A stretch of DNA of 64,000 nt from Polyangia bacterium (GTDB taxonomy: Bacteria > Myxococcota_A > Polyangia > Nannocystales > Nannocystaceae), in assembly GCA_030429545.1 (NCBI GenBank), contig JAUIFF010000007.1, positions 248,001-312,000 on the forward strand. The letters run 5' to 3'. The position numbers and the translations under genes are program-made. The notes under the pieces are model-generated. The model ran no database searches. It saw nothing but the letters and a program-made list of their open reading frames with translations, and was not told where the DNA came from. Below are positions 1-9,373 of the stretch, in pieces (position 1 is the stretch's first letter; each line of letters starts with the position of its first letter).

Positions 1-1
1 G

Positions 2-1114
2 CTCGACGACATCGAACAGACGATCGCCAAGCTCATCGAGAAAAACCAAAGTCCCAAGCACATGGAGCGCCACCGCAAAAAGGCGCTCAAAAAGATCCGC
101 GAACGCAAGCTCGACCCCGAAAACGCCACGCTCATGCGCACCATGACGCGCCGGGCCCAACGCGACGCGCTCAAGGACACGATGATCAAAGAGGGCCAGC
201 GCCGCTCCTACAAATACGGCTGGCCCAACATCTACACGTTTACCAAGTCGATGGCCGAGTCGGTGCTGATCAAGCGCGCCGACAAACTCAAGTTTGCCGT
301 CCTCCGCCCGGCGATTGTTGAATCTGCACTGAACTACCCGTTTCAGGGGTGGAACCAGGGCTTCAACACCTGTGGCCCGCTGAGCTACCTCCTAGGTTCG
401 TGGTTTCGCCACCTCCCGGTCCGCAACGGCAACCCGTTTGACATCATCCCGGTCGACTACGTCTGCCGCGGCATGACCATTGCCGGCGCCGAGTTGATGC
501 TCGACATCGCCTCGCCCGTGTACCAATGTGGCTCTTCGGACATCAACCAACTGACGATCGACCGCGCCTGCGACCTGGTCGCCCTGGCCCACCGTCGGCA
601 CCTGCGAGAGCGCGGCAAATCGACGATGGAACGGGTTTTACTCTCGCGCTGGGACGCCGTGCCCAGCGAGCCCGAGCACCTGCTGTCGGTCGAGAACATT
701 CGCAAGGCCGCCAAGGGCGTCACCAAGTTGATGCGCAAGGTCCCGCGTAAATGGCCCAAGGGCATGCGCGAGCAAACCGACAAATGGGCCGACAAGGCCG
801 AGGACGTCAAGGACAAGCTCAACACCATCGACCGCTTGCTGACGCTGTACCTGCCGTTTATCCACGACAACTACTTTGTGTTTGAGTGCGCCGCCCTGCG
901 TCGCAATCAAATCGAAGAAGCCGCGTTTGTGTTCGACACCACCGCGATCGACTGGCGCCACTACTGGCTCGACGTACATGTCCCCGGGTTGCGCAAATGG
1001 TGCTTTCCGCTGTTTGAGGGCAAGACCCCCGAAAAGTACCAACCCGACCACCCCTTCAAACTCCCGCCCCCAACCCCAGCGCCGGCCGAGATTCGCCCGG
1101 CAGCGGAGGCCTGA
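2..1114 (+). CDS. Fatty acyl-CoA reductase-like (male-sterility/NAD-binding-4) protein, 5' end outside window
   Basis: The frame is open at the window edge, so the N-terminal Rossmann part (GxxGxxG) is missing and only the C-terminal 370 residues or so are seen. The catalytic YxxxK appears as YTFTK near nt 233-247, followed by LRPAIVES and a GW stretch, the pattern of fatty acyl-CoA reductases (family knowledge). Such enzymes reduce activated fatty acids to aldehydes or alcohols with NADPH. An ATG at 62 lies inside the frame but is probably internal. The stop is 3 bp before the next reductase, so the two are translationally close. Chain length and product (aldehyde or alcohol) cannot be read from sequence. 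Confidence 0.7.
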   Translation, partial: LDDIEQTIAKLIEKNQSPKHMERHRKKALKKIRERKLDPENATLMRTMTRRAQRDALKDTMIKEGQRRSYKYGWPNIYTFTKSMAESVLIKRADKLKFAVLRPAIVESALNYPFQGWNQGFNTCGPLSYLLGSWFRHLPVRNGNPFDIIPVDYVCRGMTIAGAELMLDIASPVYQCGSSDINQLTIDRACDLVALAHRRHLRERGKSTMERVLLSRWDAVPSEPEHLLSVENIRKAAKGVTKLMRKVPRKWPKGMREQTDKWADKAEDVKDKLNTIDRLLTLYLPFIHDNYFVFECAALRRNQIEEAAFVFDTTAIDWRHYWLDVHVPGLRKWCFPLFEGKTPEKYQPDHPFKLPPPTPAPAEIRPAAEA

Positions 1115-1117
1115 CCC

Positions 1118-2260
1118 ATGGCAGTTTTTCTCACCGGTGCCACCGGCTACATCGGCTCGTATGTCGCGGCCGGCCTGTTGCAACACCACAGCGAACGCTT
1201 GGCCCTACTCGTGCGCGCCAAGGATCCGGCCCACGCCGAGCAACGCCTGTGGAAGTCGTTGCAGCTACACATGGACTTCGCCCAGTTCATCGAGCTCGTC
1301 CGCAGCCGCTGCGACATTTACCTGGGCGACCTCACCTCGCCCGACCTAGGCCTCGACCCCGAGTCCCGCGACCGCCTCGTCAAATCGATGACTTCGGTGA
1401 TCCACGTGGCAGCCTCGCTCAACCGCAAATCGGCCAAGGCCTGCTTCAACGTCAACCTGCGCGGCACATTGTCGATGCTCAAGTTGGCCCGCGACGCCCA
1501 GGACCACCATGGTTTACGGCGCTTTAGCGACATCTCGACCGTCGCTGTGGCCGGTCACCGGCAAAACGAAGTCGTTCGCGAGGACAACATCATCGACTGG
1601 CAACGCAGCGACTACGACCCGTACGCGCGGACCAAAAAGTTTTGCGAGCACATGGTCCACGAGCTGTTGCCCGATGTCCCGATCACCGTGTTTCGCCCGG
1701 CGACTGTCCTCGGAGACAGCCGGTTTCCCGAGACCACCCAGTTCGACATGGTGCGGGCGTTTGTCACCCTCACCAAGTTGCCGGTGCTGCCGTTTTCCCC
1801 CCACTGGAAAATGGACATCGTCCCGGCCAACTACGTCGGCGAGGCCATCGTCCACATCCACCAACAGGACAAGCCCGAGCACGATGCCTACAACCTCAGC
1901 TCGGGTGAGGGGTCGCAGACCTATGCGCAAATCGTCGGTGCCATGCAACAGGCCGGCCTAGGCAAGCGCGTCAAGTTTGCCCCGAAGCTCGAGCGTCCGT
2001 TCGGCATGCTGGTCGAAGGTTTGATGCGAGCACCTCGCAAATCGGCGGTCGCCTACGGGGCCTCGCTGATGAAAGTCTTCCTCCCCTACCTCACTTACAA
2101 CACCGTGTTCGACAACACCCGTGTCGCCACGGCTTTGGGCAAAAAGCCCGCGGTGTTCGGTGACTATGCATACGGTCTGTTCCGGTTCGCCACCGAGGGC
2201 AAGTTCAAATACCCCTACAAGCCCTGGCCCGAGGCCGTGTCTCCGCAAAAGGTCGCGTGA
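1118..2260 (+). CDS. Extended short-chain dehydrogenase / thioester-reductase-like protein
   Basis: A 380-residue NAD(P)-binding protein. The N-terminus carries the dinucleotide fold GATGYIG (residues 7-13). The YxxxK active site is YARTK (about 169-173), preceded by an FSDIST serine region. The architecture matches the epimerase/thioester-reductase branch of extended SDRs that reduce acyl-ACP or acyl-CoA thioesters. With the preceding reductase it could take an activated acyl chain to alcohol, but this is inference. It is packed 3 bp after the upstream gene, and its TGA overlaps the next ATG by one base (TGATG), indicating one operon. A copy of the dispersed TGYANNTRCA motif lies at 1260. 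Confidence 0.75.
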   Translation: MAVFLTGATGYIGSYVAAGLLQHHSERLALLVRAKDPAHAEQRLWKSLQLHMDFAQFIELVRSRCDIYLGDLTSPDLGLDPESRDRLVKSMTSVIHVAASLNRKSAKACFNVNLRGTLSMLKLARDAQDHHGLRRFSDISTVAVAGHRQNEVVREDNIIDWQRSDYDPYARTKKFCEHMVHELLPDVPITVFRPATVLGDSRFPETTQFDMVRAFVTLTKLPVLPFSPHWKMDIVPANYVGEAIVHIHQQDKPEHDAYNLSSGEGSQTYAQIVGAMQQAGLGKRVKFAPKLERPFGMLVEGLMRAPRKSAVAYGASLMKVFLPYLTYNTVFDNTRVATALGKKPAVFGDYAYGLFRFATEGKFKYPYKPWPEAVSPQKVA

Positions 2261-3768
2261 TGGCAGCTATCACCCCACAAACCGCACCCAAACCCCGCAG
2301 CCGCAAACGCAAACGCAAGGGGATTTTCGACCGCCTCAAGGACACGGTCGACCCCGACCGCGCGCTGCAAAAAGTCGTTGGCGGGCTCATCGAAACCACC
2401 TCGGTGCGCCACGCCCTCGACATCAACCAAGAGAAGTGGGAGCCCGGCAAGTCGCTCAAGCTCCTGCTCGCCGGCTACGTCGGCACCCGCAACACCGGGG
2501 CCGATGTCCGCGTCGAAGAAATGATCCGGCAGTTTCGCCACGTCATTGGCGACGACATCGTCCAGCTGACGATCTGCACAAGCGACGCCAAGCTCTCGGC
2601 CGGCTACTTCCGCACCGTCGACCAAATCCTCATGCCGCAGCTGTTCCCGCGGTTTTTGTTTGAGGAGTGCCCCAAACACCACGGCGTGATCTCGTGCGAA
2701 GGCTCGATGTTCAAGTCGAAGTTTGCAAGTGCACTGACCTGCTTCATGGCGGGCGCACTGGGCATGGCCGCCGCCGAAAACAAACTCTCCGTCGGCTACG
2801 GAGCCGAGGCCGGACACATGTCCCCGAGCCTGCGCCGCTTTGTCCGCAAGTACTGCAAGCGCTCCCTGGTAATTTGCCGCAACGAGCCCAGCCGCGGGGT
2901 TTTGGGCGACTTGGGCATTCGCACCACCAGCGGGGCCGACACGGCCTGGACCTTCGACCCCGGCTCCCTCGAAGTCGGTCACAAGATCCTGCGTGACCAC
3001 GGCTGGGACGGCAAAAAGAAGATCCTGGTGATGTGTCCGATCAACCCGTTTTGGTGGCCAGTCGCACCCGACCTCGCCAAAACCGTGGCCATGAAACTCG
3101 GCGGCCAGTTCAAGCACGAGCACTACAAATCGGTGTACTTTCATCATTCCTCCGACGAGGCCGATCGCAAGTACGACCACTACATCCAGGGCATGGCCGA
3201 CGCGGTCAATGCCTTCAAGTCGCGGCACCCGGATGTCATGGTGATCTGCGGCGGCTCGGAGCAACTCGACCGTCACTCCTGCGCCGCCTTGGCCGAGCGG
3301 ATCGACGGCGGTGCCCCGCTGTTTATCAGCGACACCTACGACATGTACGAGTTCGTCAGCATCCTGCGCAATTGCTCGATGATGGTCAGCTCCCGGTTCC
3401 ACGCAATCGTCACCTCGATGCCCGGCCTGGTCGCCTCCGCCGGCGTGACGATGGACGAACGCATTCGCAACCTGATGAACGACCGCAAGACCCCCGATCT
3501 GTTTTTAGAGGTCGACGACCCAGACCTGGGCGGCCGTTTAGAAGTCATTTTGGAACGGCTCTACCGCGACCGCGAGGCCCTCAAGCACACCATTGGCCAG
3601 GCCATCCCTCGCCAGCTCGAACTCATGGGCAACATGGGGATCCACTTTATGGATGAGCTGTGCCGGATCTATCCCGAATTCCCGCGCAAGGACCTTCCGC
3701 GGACCTGGCAGGCTCACCTGCCGCCACTGCCCAAGGTCGTGTCTGACATTTTGGAGCGTCACGGATGA
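2260..3768 (+). CDS. Polysaccharide pyruvyltransferase-family protein
   Basis: A 502-residue soluble protein. The core resembles the polysaccharide pyruvyltransferase (CsaB/WcaK) superfamily: LLLAGYVGTRNTGADVRVEE near the start, CRNEPSRG and TSGADTAWTFDP in the middle, and the diagnostic SSRFHAI near residue 377. Family members transfer pyruvate ketals to sugars, but the fold is also used by other transferases. Placement between lipid reductases and acyl ligases suggests decoration of a glycolipid headgroup (inference). ATG 2260 is preferred over GTG 2257, which it immediately follows. The 3' end overlaps the next gene by ATGA. It is longer than typical CsaB, with a basic Lys/Arg-rich N-terminal extension of about 60 residues. 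Confidence 0.75.
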   Translation: MAAITPQTAPKPRSRKRKRKGIFDRLKDTVDPDRALQKVVGGLIETTSVRHALDINQEKWEPGKSLKLLLAGYVGTRNTGADVRVEEMIRQFRHVIGDDIVQLTICTSDAKLSAGYFRTVDQILMPQLFPRFLFEECPKHHGVISCEGSMFKSKFASALTCFMAGALGMAAAENKLSVGYGAEAGHMSPSLRRFVRKYCKRSLVICRNEPSRGVLGDLGIRTTSGADTAWTFDPGSLEVGHKILRDHGWDGKKKILVMCPINPFWWPVAPDLAKTVAMKLGGQFKHEHYKSVYFHHSSDEADRKYDHYIQGMADAVNAFKSRHPDVMVICGGSEQLDRHSCAALAERIDGGAPLFISDTYDMYEFVSILRNCSMMVSSRFHAIVTSMPGLVASAGVTMDERIRNLMNDRKTPDLFLEVDDPDLGGRLEVILERLYRDREALKHTIGQAIPRQLELMGNMGIHFMDELCRIYPEFPRKDLPRTWQAHLPPLPKVVSDILERHG

Positions 3769-5396
3769 ACTTTATCGAGACCATCCTCGACCAGCTCGCG
3801 CGCCGGGCCGAACAGACCGCGCTCACCGAAGTCCACGGCGAAGCGCTCAAGCCCGCGACCGCCCGCGAAGTTTCGGACTTGGTGGCAGCCGCCCGCACCA
3901 CCCTGCGTGAGCACAACATCCAAAAGGGTGACCGCGTCGCCCTATTTGCCCCCAACTCCACCCGTTGGGCGGCAGCCGACCTCGCGATTTTGGCCGAGGG
4001 AGGCATTGTCGTGCCACTATACGCCCGGCAAGACCCCGAGGAGCTCGCGGTGATGACCCGCGACTGCGCCCCGAGCCTGCTGATTGCCGCCAGCCAAGAG
4101 CTTGCAGATGCAATCAAAGCAGCCTGGCCCGAGGCCTGCCCGATCATCCTGCTGCGCGACCTGTTCGACGGCGAGGCCCTCGACGAGCCCGCGGTCGCCC
4201 TAGGCGAGGACGACCCCGTCACCATCATCTACACATCGGGCACCAGCGGCGTCCCCAAGGGTGTGATCCTCACCCGTGGCAATGTCGACTTTATGATCCC
4301 GCAAACAGCTTCCAGTGTACATGCAATCACTGGCTCGCGCGGGGCCCCCGACCGCGTGTTTCACTTTTTGCCGTTTTGCTTTGCCGGATCCCGCATCATG
4401 CTGTGGACCCAGCTGTACCGCGGCAATCCACTGATGATGTCGACCGACCTCACCAACCTGGTGCAGGAAATGGCGACCGCCAACCCCCACTACTACCTCA
4501 ACGTCCCGGCGGTGCTCGAACGCATCCGCAACGGCGTCGGCCAAAAAATCCGCGCCCGCGGGGGGGTGATCGCCAAGCTCTACCAAGCCGGCGTAACCTC
4601 GGCCATGCGCCTGCGCGAAGGCTCTGGCAATGCCCTCGACCGCATCAAAGCCGGGGTCGCGCAAAAACTCATCTTCCCCAAGATCAAACAACAAATCGGC
4701 TCAAACCTAGAGTTTTTGATCTGCGGCTCGGCCCCGCTGTCGCCCGACACCCAAAGCTGGTTTGAGCTCATCGGCGTGACCGTTTATCAGGTTTACGGGC
4801 TCACCGAGACCACCGCGATCGTCACCATGGACAAGCCGGGCAAGGTCGAGGCCGGGCGCGTGGGGATTTGCATCGACGGCTGCGAGGCCAAGCTCGGCGA
4901 GGGCGATGAGCTGTTGATCAAGGGCCCCAATATCTTTGCCGGGTATTGGAACAAACAAGATGTCTATGCACAGACTGTGATCGACGGCTGGCTCCACACC
5001 GGCGACCAGGCCGAGGTCGACGACCACGGCAACTGGCGGATCATCGGCCGCGTCAAAAACATCTTGGTGCCGGAGTCGGGCCACAACGTCGCGCCCGAGC
5101 CCATCGAGCAAACGTTTATGGCCCACTGCCCCGAGGCCGAACAGTGCATGCTCATCGGTCACGCACGGCCCTACCTCACTCTCATCGTCACCGGCGAGGT
5201 CTCCCAAGAGGCTGTGCAAGCCGCGGTCGATCAAGCTAACGGCGAGCTGCCGCACTACCGCAAAATTCGCAAGTTCCACATCTCGTCGGAGCTTTTCACC
5301 ATCGAAAACGGGCTGCTCACGGCCAACCAAAAGCTCCGCCGCAAGGTCATCGAGGCCCACTTTAAACCGGCGATCGAAGGGCTGTACGCATCATGA
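3765..5396 (+). CDS. AMP-dependent acyl-CoA/acyl-ACP synthetase (first ligase of the locus)
   Basis: A 543-residue adenylate-forming enzyme. The AMP/ATP P-loop is YTSGTSGVPKG (about 156-166), the A5 motif YGLTET is near 344, GWLHTGD near 408 and the hinge GRVKN near 428, so all catalytic motifs are present. The central region (KIRARGGVIAKLY onward) looks like long-chain acyl-CoA synthetases. It would activate a fatty acid as acyl-AMP and pass it to CoA or to the ACP encoded at 6207. It overlaps both neighbours by 4 bp (ATGA), so it belongs to one transcript. Two dispersed palindromes lie inside (4103 and 4316). Confidence 0.85.
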   Translation: MNFIETILDQLARRAEQTALTEVHGEALKPATAREVSDLVAAARTTLREHNIQKGDRVALFAPNSTRWAAADLAILAEGGIVVPLYARQDPEELAVMTRDCAPSLLIAASQELADAIKAAWPEACPIILLRDLFDGEALDEPAVALGEDDPVTIIYTSGTSGVPKGVILTRGNVDFMIPQTASSVHAITGSRGAPDRVFHFLPFCFAGSRIMLWTQLYRGNPLMMSTDLTNLVQEMATANPHYYLNVPAVLERIRNGVGQKIRARGGVIAKLYQAGVTSAMRLREGSGNALDRIKAGVAQKLIFPKIKQQIGSNLEFLICGSAPLSPDTQSWFELIGVTVYQVYGLTETTAIVTMDKPGKVEAGRVGICIDGCEAKLGEGDELLIKGPNIFAGYWNKQDVYAQTVIDGWLHTGDQAEVDDHGNWRIIGRVKNILVPESGHNVAPEPIEQTFMAHCPEAEQCMLIGHARPYLTLIVTGEVSQEAVQAAVDQANGELPHYRKIRKFHISSELFTIENGLLTANQKLRRKVIEAHFKPAIEGLYAS

Positions 5397-6169
5397 TCGA
5401 CTGGACACTCGAAAACGGGGTCTACACCCTGAGCCTGGGCCACGCCCCGTGCAACGAAATCGGCACCGGCATGCTCGCGGCCCTCGAAGGGTTTTTAGAC
5501 CAGGTCGACTGCGACCGTGCACATACATTGATTATCCACAGCAGCCTGCGCGGTGGATTTTGTGCCGGCGCCGACCTGCGCGAGCTCTATGCCGGGTTGC
5601 AGGGCGAAGACCCGGCCACCCACCGCGAACTGTTGCGCAGTTTTCTCGACCGCATCCATGGGGTGATGGACCGCCTCGACATGTTGCCGCTGACGACCGT
5701 GGGTGTGATCCACGGAATCTGTTTTGGCGGCGGATTTGAGCTCGCACTTTGCTGCGATGTGCTCATTGCCGAAAAGACCGCCCGGTTTTGTTTTCCCGAG
5801 TTGCGCCTGGGCATCATCCCCGGGTTTGGCGGGATTCCACGGCTGCGGCGAGAAGTTGGTAATGCAATGATCCGCGACCTCCTTCTCACCGGCCGTAGCA
5901 TCAATGCCAAGCGCGCACTCGCGGCTGGGCTCGTCAGCCAGGTCGTCCCCAAACAAGAGGGCATGCGCGCGGCCAAGGCCCTGGCCGCGCAGTCCGGCAA
6001 GTTTGACCCCAAGGCCCGGATCACCGCCAAACAGTTCATCAAACCCCTTCCGCGCGAGGAACTCGCCCGCGAAAAAGAGCTGTTTGTCGAGCTCGCCCTG
6101 CGCCCCACACTCAAGGCCGCCCTCAAAAAGTTTGTCGAAAGCGACGACCCGAGGCCGTACCTCGCCTAA
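5393..6169 (+). CDS. Enoyl-CoA hydratase/isomerase family protein
   Basis: A 258-residue crotonase-fold protein. The first oxyanion-hole segment is FCAGADL (about 56-62) and the second is GICFGGGFELAL (about 105-116), followed by the usual ELRLGIIPGFGGIPRL. It would hydrate, dehydrate or isomerise an enoyl thioester. In this locus the substrate is probably ACP- or CoA-bound acyl chains made by the flanking ligases (inference). The start overlaps the previous stop by ATGA. Catalytic acid positions could not be assigned confidently by eye, so the exact reaction is open. Confidence 0.85.
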   Translation: MIDWTLENGVYTLSLGHAPCNEIGTGMLAALEGFLDQVDCDRAHTLIIHSSLRGGFCAGADLRELYAGLQGEDPATHRELLRSFLDRIHGVMDRLDMLPLTTVGVIHGICFGGGFELALCCDVLIAEKTARFCFPELRLGIIPGFGGIPRLRREVGNAMIRDLLLTGRSINAKRALAAGLVSQVVPKQEGMRAAKALAAQSGKFDPKARITAKQFIKPLPREELAREKELFVELALRPTLKAALKKFVESDDPRPYLA

Positions 6170-6206
6170 CCGACTTCACCCGGCAATCGTTGCCACTACA
6201 ACAACC

Positions 6207-6440
6207 ATGAACGCAACAGTCACCACCCTGATCGAGCTCGCGGCCAAGCGCTTTGATGCCGATGCATCCGCGATTCGCCCCGACCACGACCTGTTTGACG
6301 CCCTCGGGATCGACAGCTTTGCCGCCGCCGAGCTGCTCTCCGATGTCGAGGACAAGTTCGATGTCGAAATCCCCGACTACGAGCTGCAAGACATCAAAAC
6401 CTTTGCCGCCCTGGCCGACTGTATCGACCGCCGCCGCTAG
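6207..6440 (+). CDS. Stand-alone acyl carrier protein
   Basis: A small acidic protein of 77 residues. It contains the phosphopantetheine attachment motif LGIDSF, with Ser37 in the expected place, and LFDALG just before it, typical of a free carrier protein. The ATG at 6207 is chosen because the upstream extension of the frame runs through the hydratase gene and is not carrier-like. Sitting between the hydratase and a second adenylating enzyme, it probably holds the acyl intermediate of a dedicated lipid pathway rather than serving general fatty-acid synthesis (inference). It is 11 bp upstream of the second ligase. Confidence 0.88.
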   Translation: MNATVTTLIELAAKRFDADASAIRPDHDLFDALGIDSFAAAELLSDVEDKFDVEIPDYELQDIKTFAALADCIDRRR

Positions 6441-6451
6441 GAGCCCCGCGG

Positions 6452-8179
6452 ATGCTTGACCTTTCCCGCTTGAGTTGTATCGGCGTGTGCCTGCGCGACG
6501 CCACCGTGGCCTACAAAGACCGGGTCGCGTTGATCGAGGCCAACCGCCACCGCGAAAACGCCCGCTGGACCTACGCCGAATATCGCCGCGACGCCGAACG
6601 CTTTGCCGCGCTGTTGCAGTCCCGCGGGTTTGCTGCGGGCGACCGCATTGCCCTGCTCATGCAAAACCAGGCGCGCTGGCTGATTTCGGCCACCGGGGCG
6701 ATGTGGTCGGCTGCCGTGCTGGTCCCGCTCGACTACAAGTTGACCGCGCCCGAGCAGGTCTCGTTACTTGCACATGCAAATCCCAAGGTGCTGGTCACCG
6801 ACTACGCGATTTGGCAACGCATGCGTCGCGACGAGCGTGCGGCCGCGGTGTTTGAGAACATCCAGGTGTTTGTCGTTGGCGCCCCAGAAAACGCCCGCGA
6901 CACCCTGGCTCCGGCCCACGCCTACGAGCTGCCCGAAAGTGCAGAAGGTTTTACCTACAAGGAATCCGCACGCGATGATGTCGCGTGCATCGTGTATTCC
7001 TCGGGCACCGGCGGCACCCCCAAGGGCTGCCTGCTGACCCAGAAAAACTACCTCAGCCAGGCCGAGGTGCTCGGCAACCTCTACCCCATGGCCGAGGGCG
7101 ACCGCTATTTTTCGGTGCTGCCGACCAATCACGCCATCGACTTTATGTGCGGGTTTTGTCTGCCGCTGATGATGGGCGGGGCTGTCGTCCACCAAATGAC
7201 CCTGCGCAGCGAGTACCTCGCGGCCACCATGCAGCGCTATGGCATCACCCATATCGCCCTGGTCCCGCGCCTGCTCAAGGCCCTCAAAGAAAAGCTCGAG
7301 GAAAAACTCGACGACTTGCCGGGGTGGAAGCGGGCCATCATCGATCGCCTGATCGATGTCAACGAGATGGCGACCCTGCGCGGGCCCAACCACAAACTCT
7401 CGAGCAAGTTGCTCAAACCCATCCACGATGGCTTTGGCGGCAAGCTGCGGTTGATCTTTGCCGGCGGGGCATTTTGCGACCGCGCGGTGTCCGAGTTTTT
7501 CAACCGTCTGGGCTTCCCGGTGGTCATCGGTTACGGCCTCACCGAAGCCTGCACGGTGCTCACCCTCAACGACCTCAAACCGTTTCGCGCGGACAGTGTA
7601 GGTGCACCGATCGAGGGCGTCGAGCTCGAACTTCGCGACAAGAACGCTGCCGGGATCGGCGAGGTGTGGGTTCGCAGCCCGACCGTAATGAAGGGTTACC
7701 TAGACGAACCCGAGCTGACCGAAGAGGCAATTGTCGACGGCTGGCTACGCACCGGAGACCTCGGCACCATGGACGCAGCGGGCCACCTCACCCTGGTCGG
7801 CCGGGCCAAAAATATGATCGTCACCGAGGGTGGCAAAAACATCTACCCCGAGGACATCGAGGCGGTGTTTGGCGACTTAGACGACTGCGAGGAGTCCTGT
7901 GTATTTGCAGCCAACTACATCTGGCCGGCCCAGACCATGGTCGGCGAGAAGTTGGTGTTGGTGCTGCGACTGACCCGCGAGCAAAAGGGCGAGGTGCCCG
8001 AAAAACTGCTTGCTAGCCTGCGTCGGCACAATCGCAAACTCGCCGATTTCAAGCGCCTTTCGGGCATTGTCGTGTGGTCCGAGGAGTTCCCGCGAACTGC
8101 CTCCCTCAAGGTCAAGCGCCAGGTGTTGGCCACCGAGATTCGCGGTGCGTTGACCAAAGACGCCGTCCAGCCACTTTGA
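6452..8179 (+). CDS. AMP-dependent acyl synthetase (second ligase of the locus)
   Basis: A 575-residue adenylate-forming enzyme. Motifs are YSSGTGGTPKG (about 182-192), GYGLTEA near 360, GWLRTGD near 430 and GRAKNMIVTEGGKNIYPEDIE near 450-470. It differs clearly from the first ligase, so the two probably activate different acids or serve different acceptors. The start has a GGAG Shine-Dalgarno 10 bp upstream. Three dispersed palindromes lie inside (6769, 7597, 7900); the first encodes LAHAN with five A/T-ending codons in an otherwise G/C-ending gene. Confidence 0.85.
   Translation: MLDLSRLSCIGVCLRDATVAYKDRVALIEANRHRENARWTYAEYRRDAERFAALLQSRGFAAGDRIALLMQNQARWLISATGAMWSAAVLVPLDYKLTAPEQVSLLAHANPKVLVTDYAIWQRMRRDERAAAVFENIQVFVVGAPENARDTLAPAHAYELPESAEGFTYKESARDDVACIVYSSGTGGTPKGCLLTQKNYLSQAEVLGNLYPMAEGDRYFSVLPTNHAIDFMCGFCLPLMMGGAVVHQMTLRSEYLAATMQRYGITHIALVPRLLKALKEKLEEKLDDLPGWKRAIIDRLIDVNEMATLRGPNHKLSSKLLKPIHDGFGGKLRLIFAGGAFCDRAVSEFFNRLGFPVVIGYGLTEACTVLTLNDLKPFRADSVGAPIEGVELELRDKNAAGIGEVWVRSPTVMKGYLDEPELTEEAIVDGWLRTGDLGTMDAAGHLTLVGRAKNMIVTEGGKNIYPEDIEAVFGDLDDCEESCVFAANYIWPAQTMVGEKLVLVLRLTREQKGEVPEKLLASLRRHNRKLADFKRLSGIVVWSEEFPRTASLKVKRQVLATEIRGALTKDAVQPL
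6766..6781. repeat. Dispersed palindrome copy, extended form
   Basis: The 16-mer ACTTGCACATGCAAAT lies inside the second acyl ligase. An identical 16-mer occurs at 26640-26655 in an unrelated gene on the other strand, and a copy differing in one base is at 15314-15329. The arms ACTTGC/GCAAAT flank a four-base centre. Confidence 0.7.
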
Positions 8180-8432
8180 GCGGCCCACATGTGATCCTCA
8201 CGGCTGACCGAGCTGTGGTCTGCAGCACGGTCGGTTCGTGTGGCCGATGCGTGAAGACTCGAGCACAGCTCGTCAATCACTGCCAGCTGCGATTCTCAAC
8301 GGTGTTCGCCGGAACGTAAGCCGCTGCGGAGCACCTGCGAACGATCGTCCGCACATCGCAAAAATCGTCAAGCACTTGCGTACAGGCCCGCTGTACAGGC
8401 ACTGTGAGCCCGTTCGCCCGAGGAGCAACCCC

Positions 8433-9371
8433 GTGAGCCAATCAGACCGTCGCTTTGTCGCCATCGTCAACCCGGCCGCCGGAGGTGGTGCCTGTGGCAA
8501 GCAGGCGCCACAAGTGATTGGTCAGCTGCGCAGTAGCGGCATCGAGGTCGAAGTTCGGGAGACACGGCGGGCCGGCGACGGGCAAAAACTCGCGCGTGAA
8601 GCCTACCGCGAGGGACATCGCAACTTCATCGCAGCCGGGGGCGACGGCACCAGCTTTGAGGTCATCAACGGCATCTTCTCGCCCGATGGCCACGGCGAGG
8701 TTCCCGAGGATCCCAAGGGCCCCGAGGGCCGGATCCGCCTGGGGTTTTTGCCAATGGGCACCGGCAACTCGTTTTTGCGCGACTTCAGCGACAAGGGTTG
8801 TGATTATGCAATTGAATCACTGCTCGAAAACCGCCGACGCAGCTGCGACCTCATTCGCGTCGACCACCGCGACGGCGTGCTGCACTTTAGCAACATCTTT
8901 AGCATCGGCTTTGTCGCCGACGTCGGGGCCATGCGCAACGACAGGTTCGCCCGCCTAGGCGAGTTTGGCTACGTCGTCGCCGTGGTTGCCCAGGTCGTTG
9001 GGCTCGCACAAAATCCGATGCCGATGGCCCTCGACAATGGCCCCCAAAACCGGGCCCCCATCACGTTTTTGTCGATCAACAACAGCCGCTTCACCGGCGG
9101 TAAAATGATGATGGCACCCGATGCCAACACCGCCGACGGCCTGCTCGATGTCGTCTGCGTCGGCGCCCTGGGCCGGCTATCGCTTTTGCAAACCTTCCCC
9201 AAAATCTTCAAGGGCACCCATGTGCTTCACCCCGCAGTCACCCAGGCCCAGGGCAAGGTTGTCACCTTCGAGTTGGGCACCGAGCTCGACGCCATGATCG
9301 ACGGCGAAATCCTGCGAATTTTACCCAAGCGCCTCGAGGTCGTCCCCGGGGTCTTCGACATCTGTGCATAG
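8433..9371 (+). CDS. Diacylglycerol/sphingosine-kinase-family lipid kinase
   Basis: A 312-residue protein with the DAGK catalytic fold: NPAAGGG (13-19) and the nucleotide-binding GGDGTSFEVINGI (about 68-80). It would phosphorylate a lipid hydroxyl, probably a diacylglycerol or long-chain base. The frame extends upstream to 8238, but GTG 8433 is chosen because AGGAG at 8421-8425 sits 7 bp before it and the family begins at this point. A 253-bp gap separates it from the ligase, so it may have its own promoter, although it shares direction and theme. It is followed 2 bp later by the acyltransferase. Confidence 0.82.
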   Translation: MSQSDRRFVAIVNPAAGGGACGKQAPQVIGQLRSSGIEVEVRETRRAGDGQKLAREAYREGHRNFIAAGGDGTSFEVINGIFSPDGHGEVPEDPKGPEGRIRLGFLPMGTGNSFLRDFSDKGCDYAIESLLENRRRSCDLIRVDHRDGVLHFSNIFSIGFVADVGAMRNDRFARLGEFGYVVAVVAQVVGLAQNPMPMALDNGPQNRAPITFLSINNSRFTGGKMMMAPDANTADGLLDVVCVGALGRLSLLQTFPKIFKGTHVLHPAVTQAQGKVVTFELGTELDAMIDGEILRILPKRLEVVPGVFDICA

Positions 9372-9373
9372 TC

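Noticed and set aside
2215..3402. Long minus-strand open frame (395 codons) opposite the pyruvyltransferase gene
   Set aside because: It is the antisense of a well-supported gene in a GC-rich genome; its translation is Val/Gly/Ala/Asp-rich without any family motif.
4707..5360. Minus-strand frame of 217 codons opposite the first acyl ligase
   Set aside because: Shadow of a gene with all adenylation motifs; no independent support.
8238..8432. Longer lipid kinase with start at 8238
   Set aside because: GTG 8433 has an AGGAG at proper distance and matches the family start; the extra 65 residues are Arg/Pro/Cys-rich and not conserved-looking.
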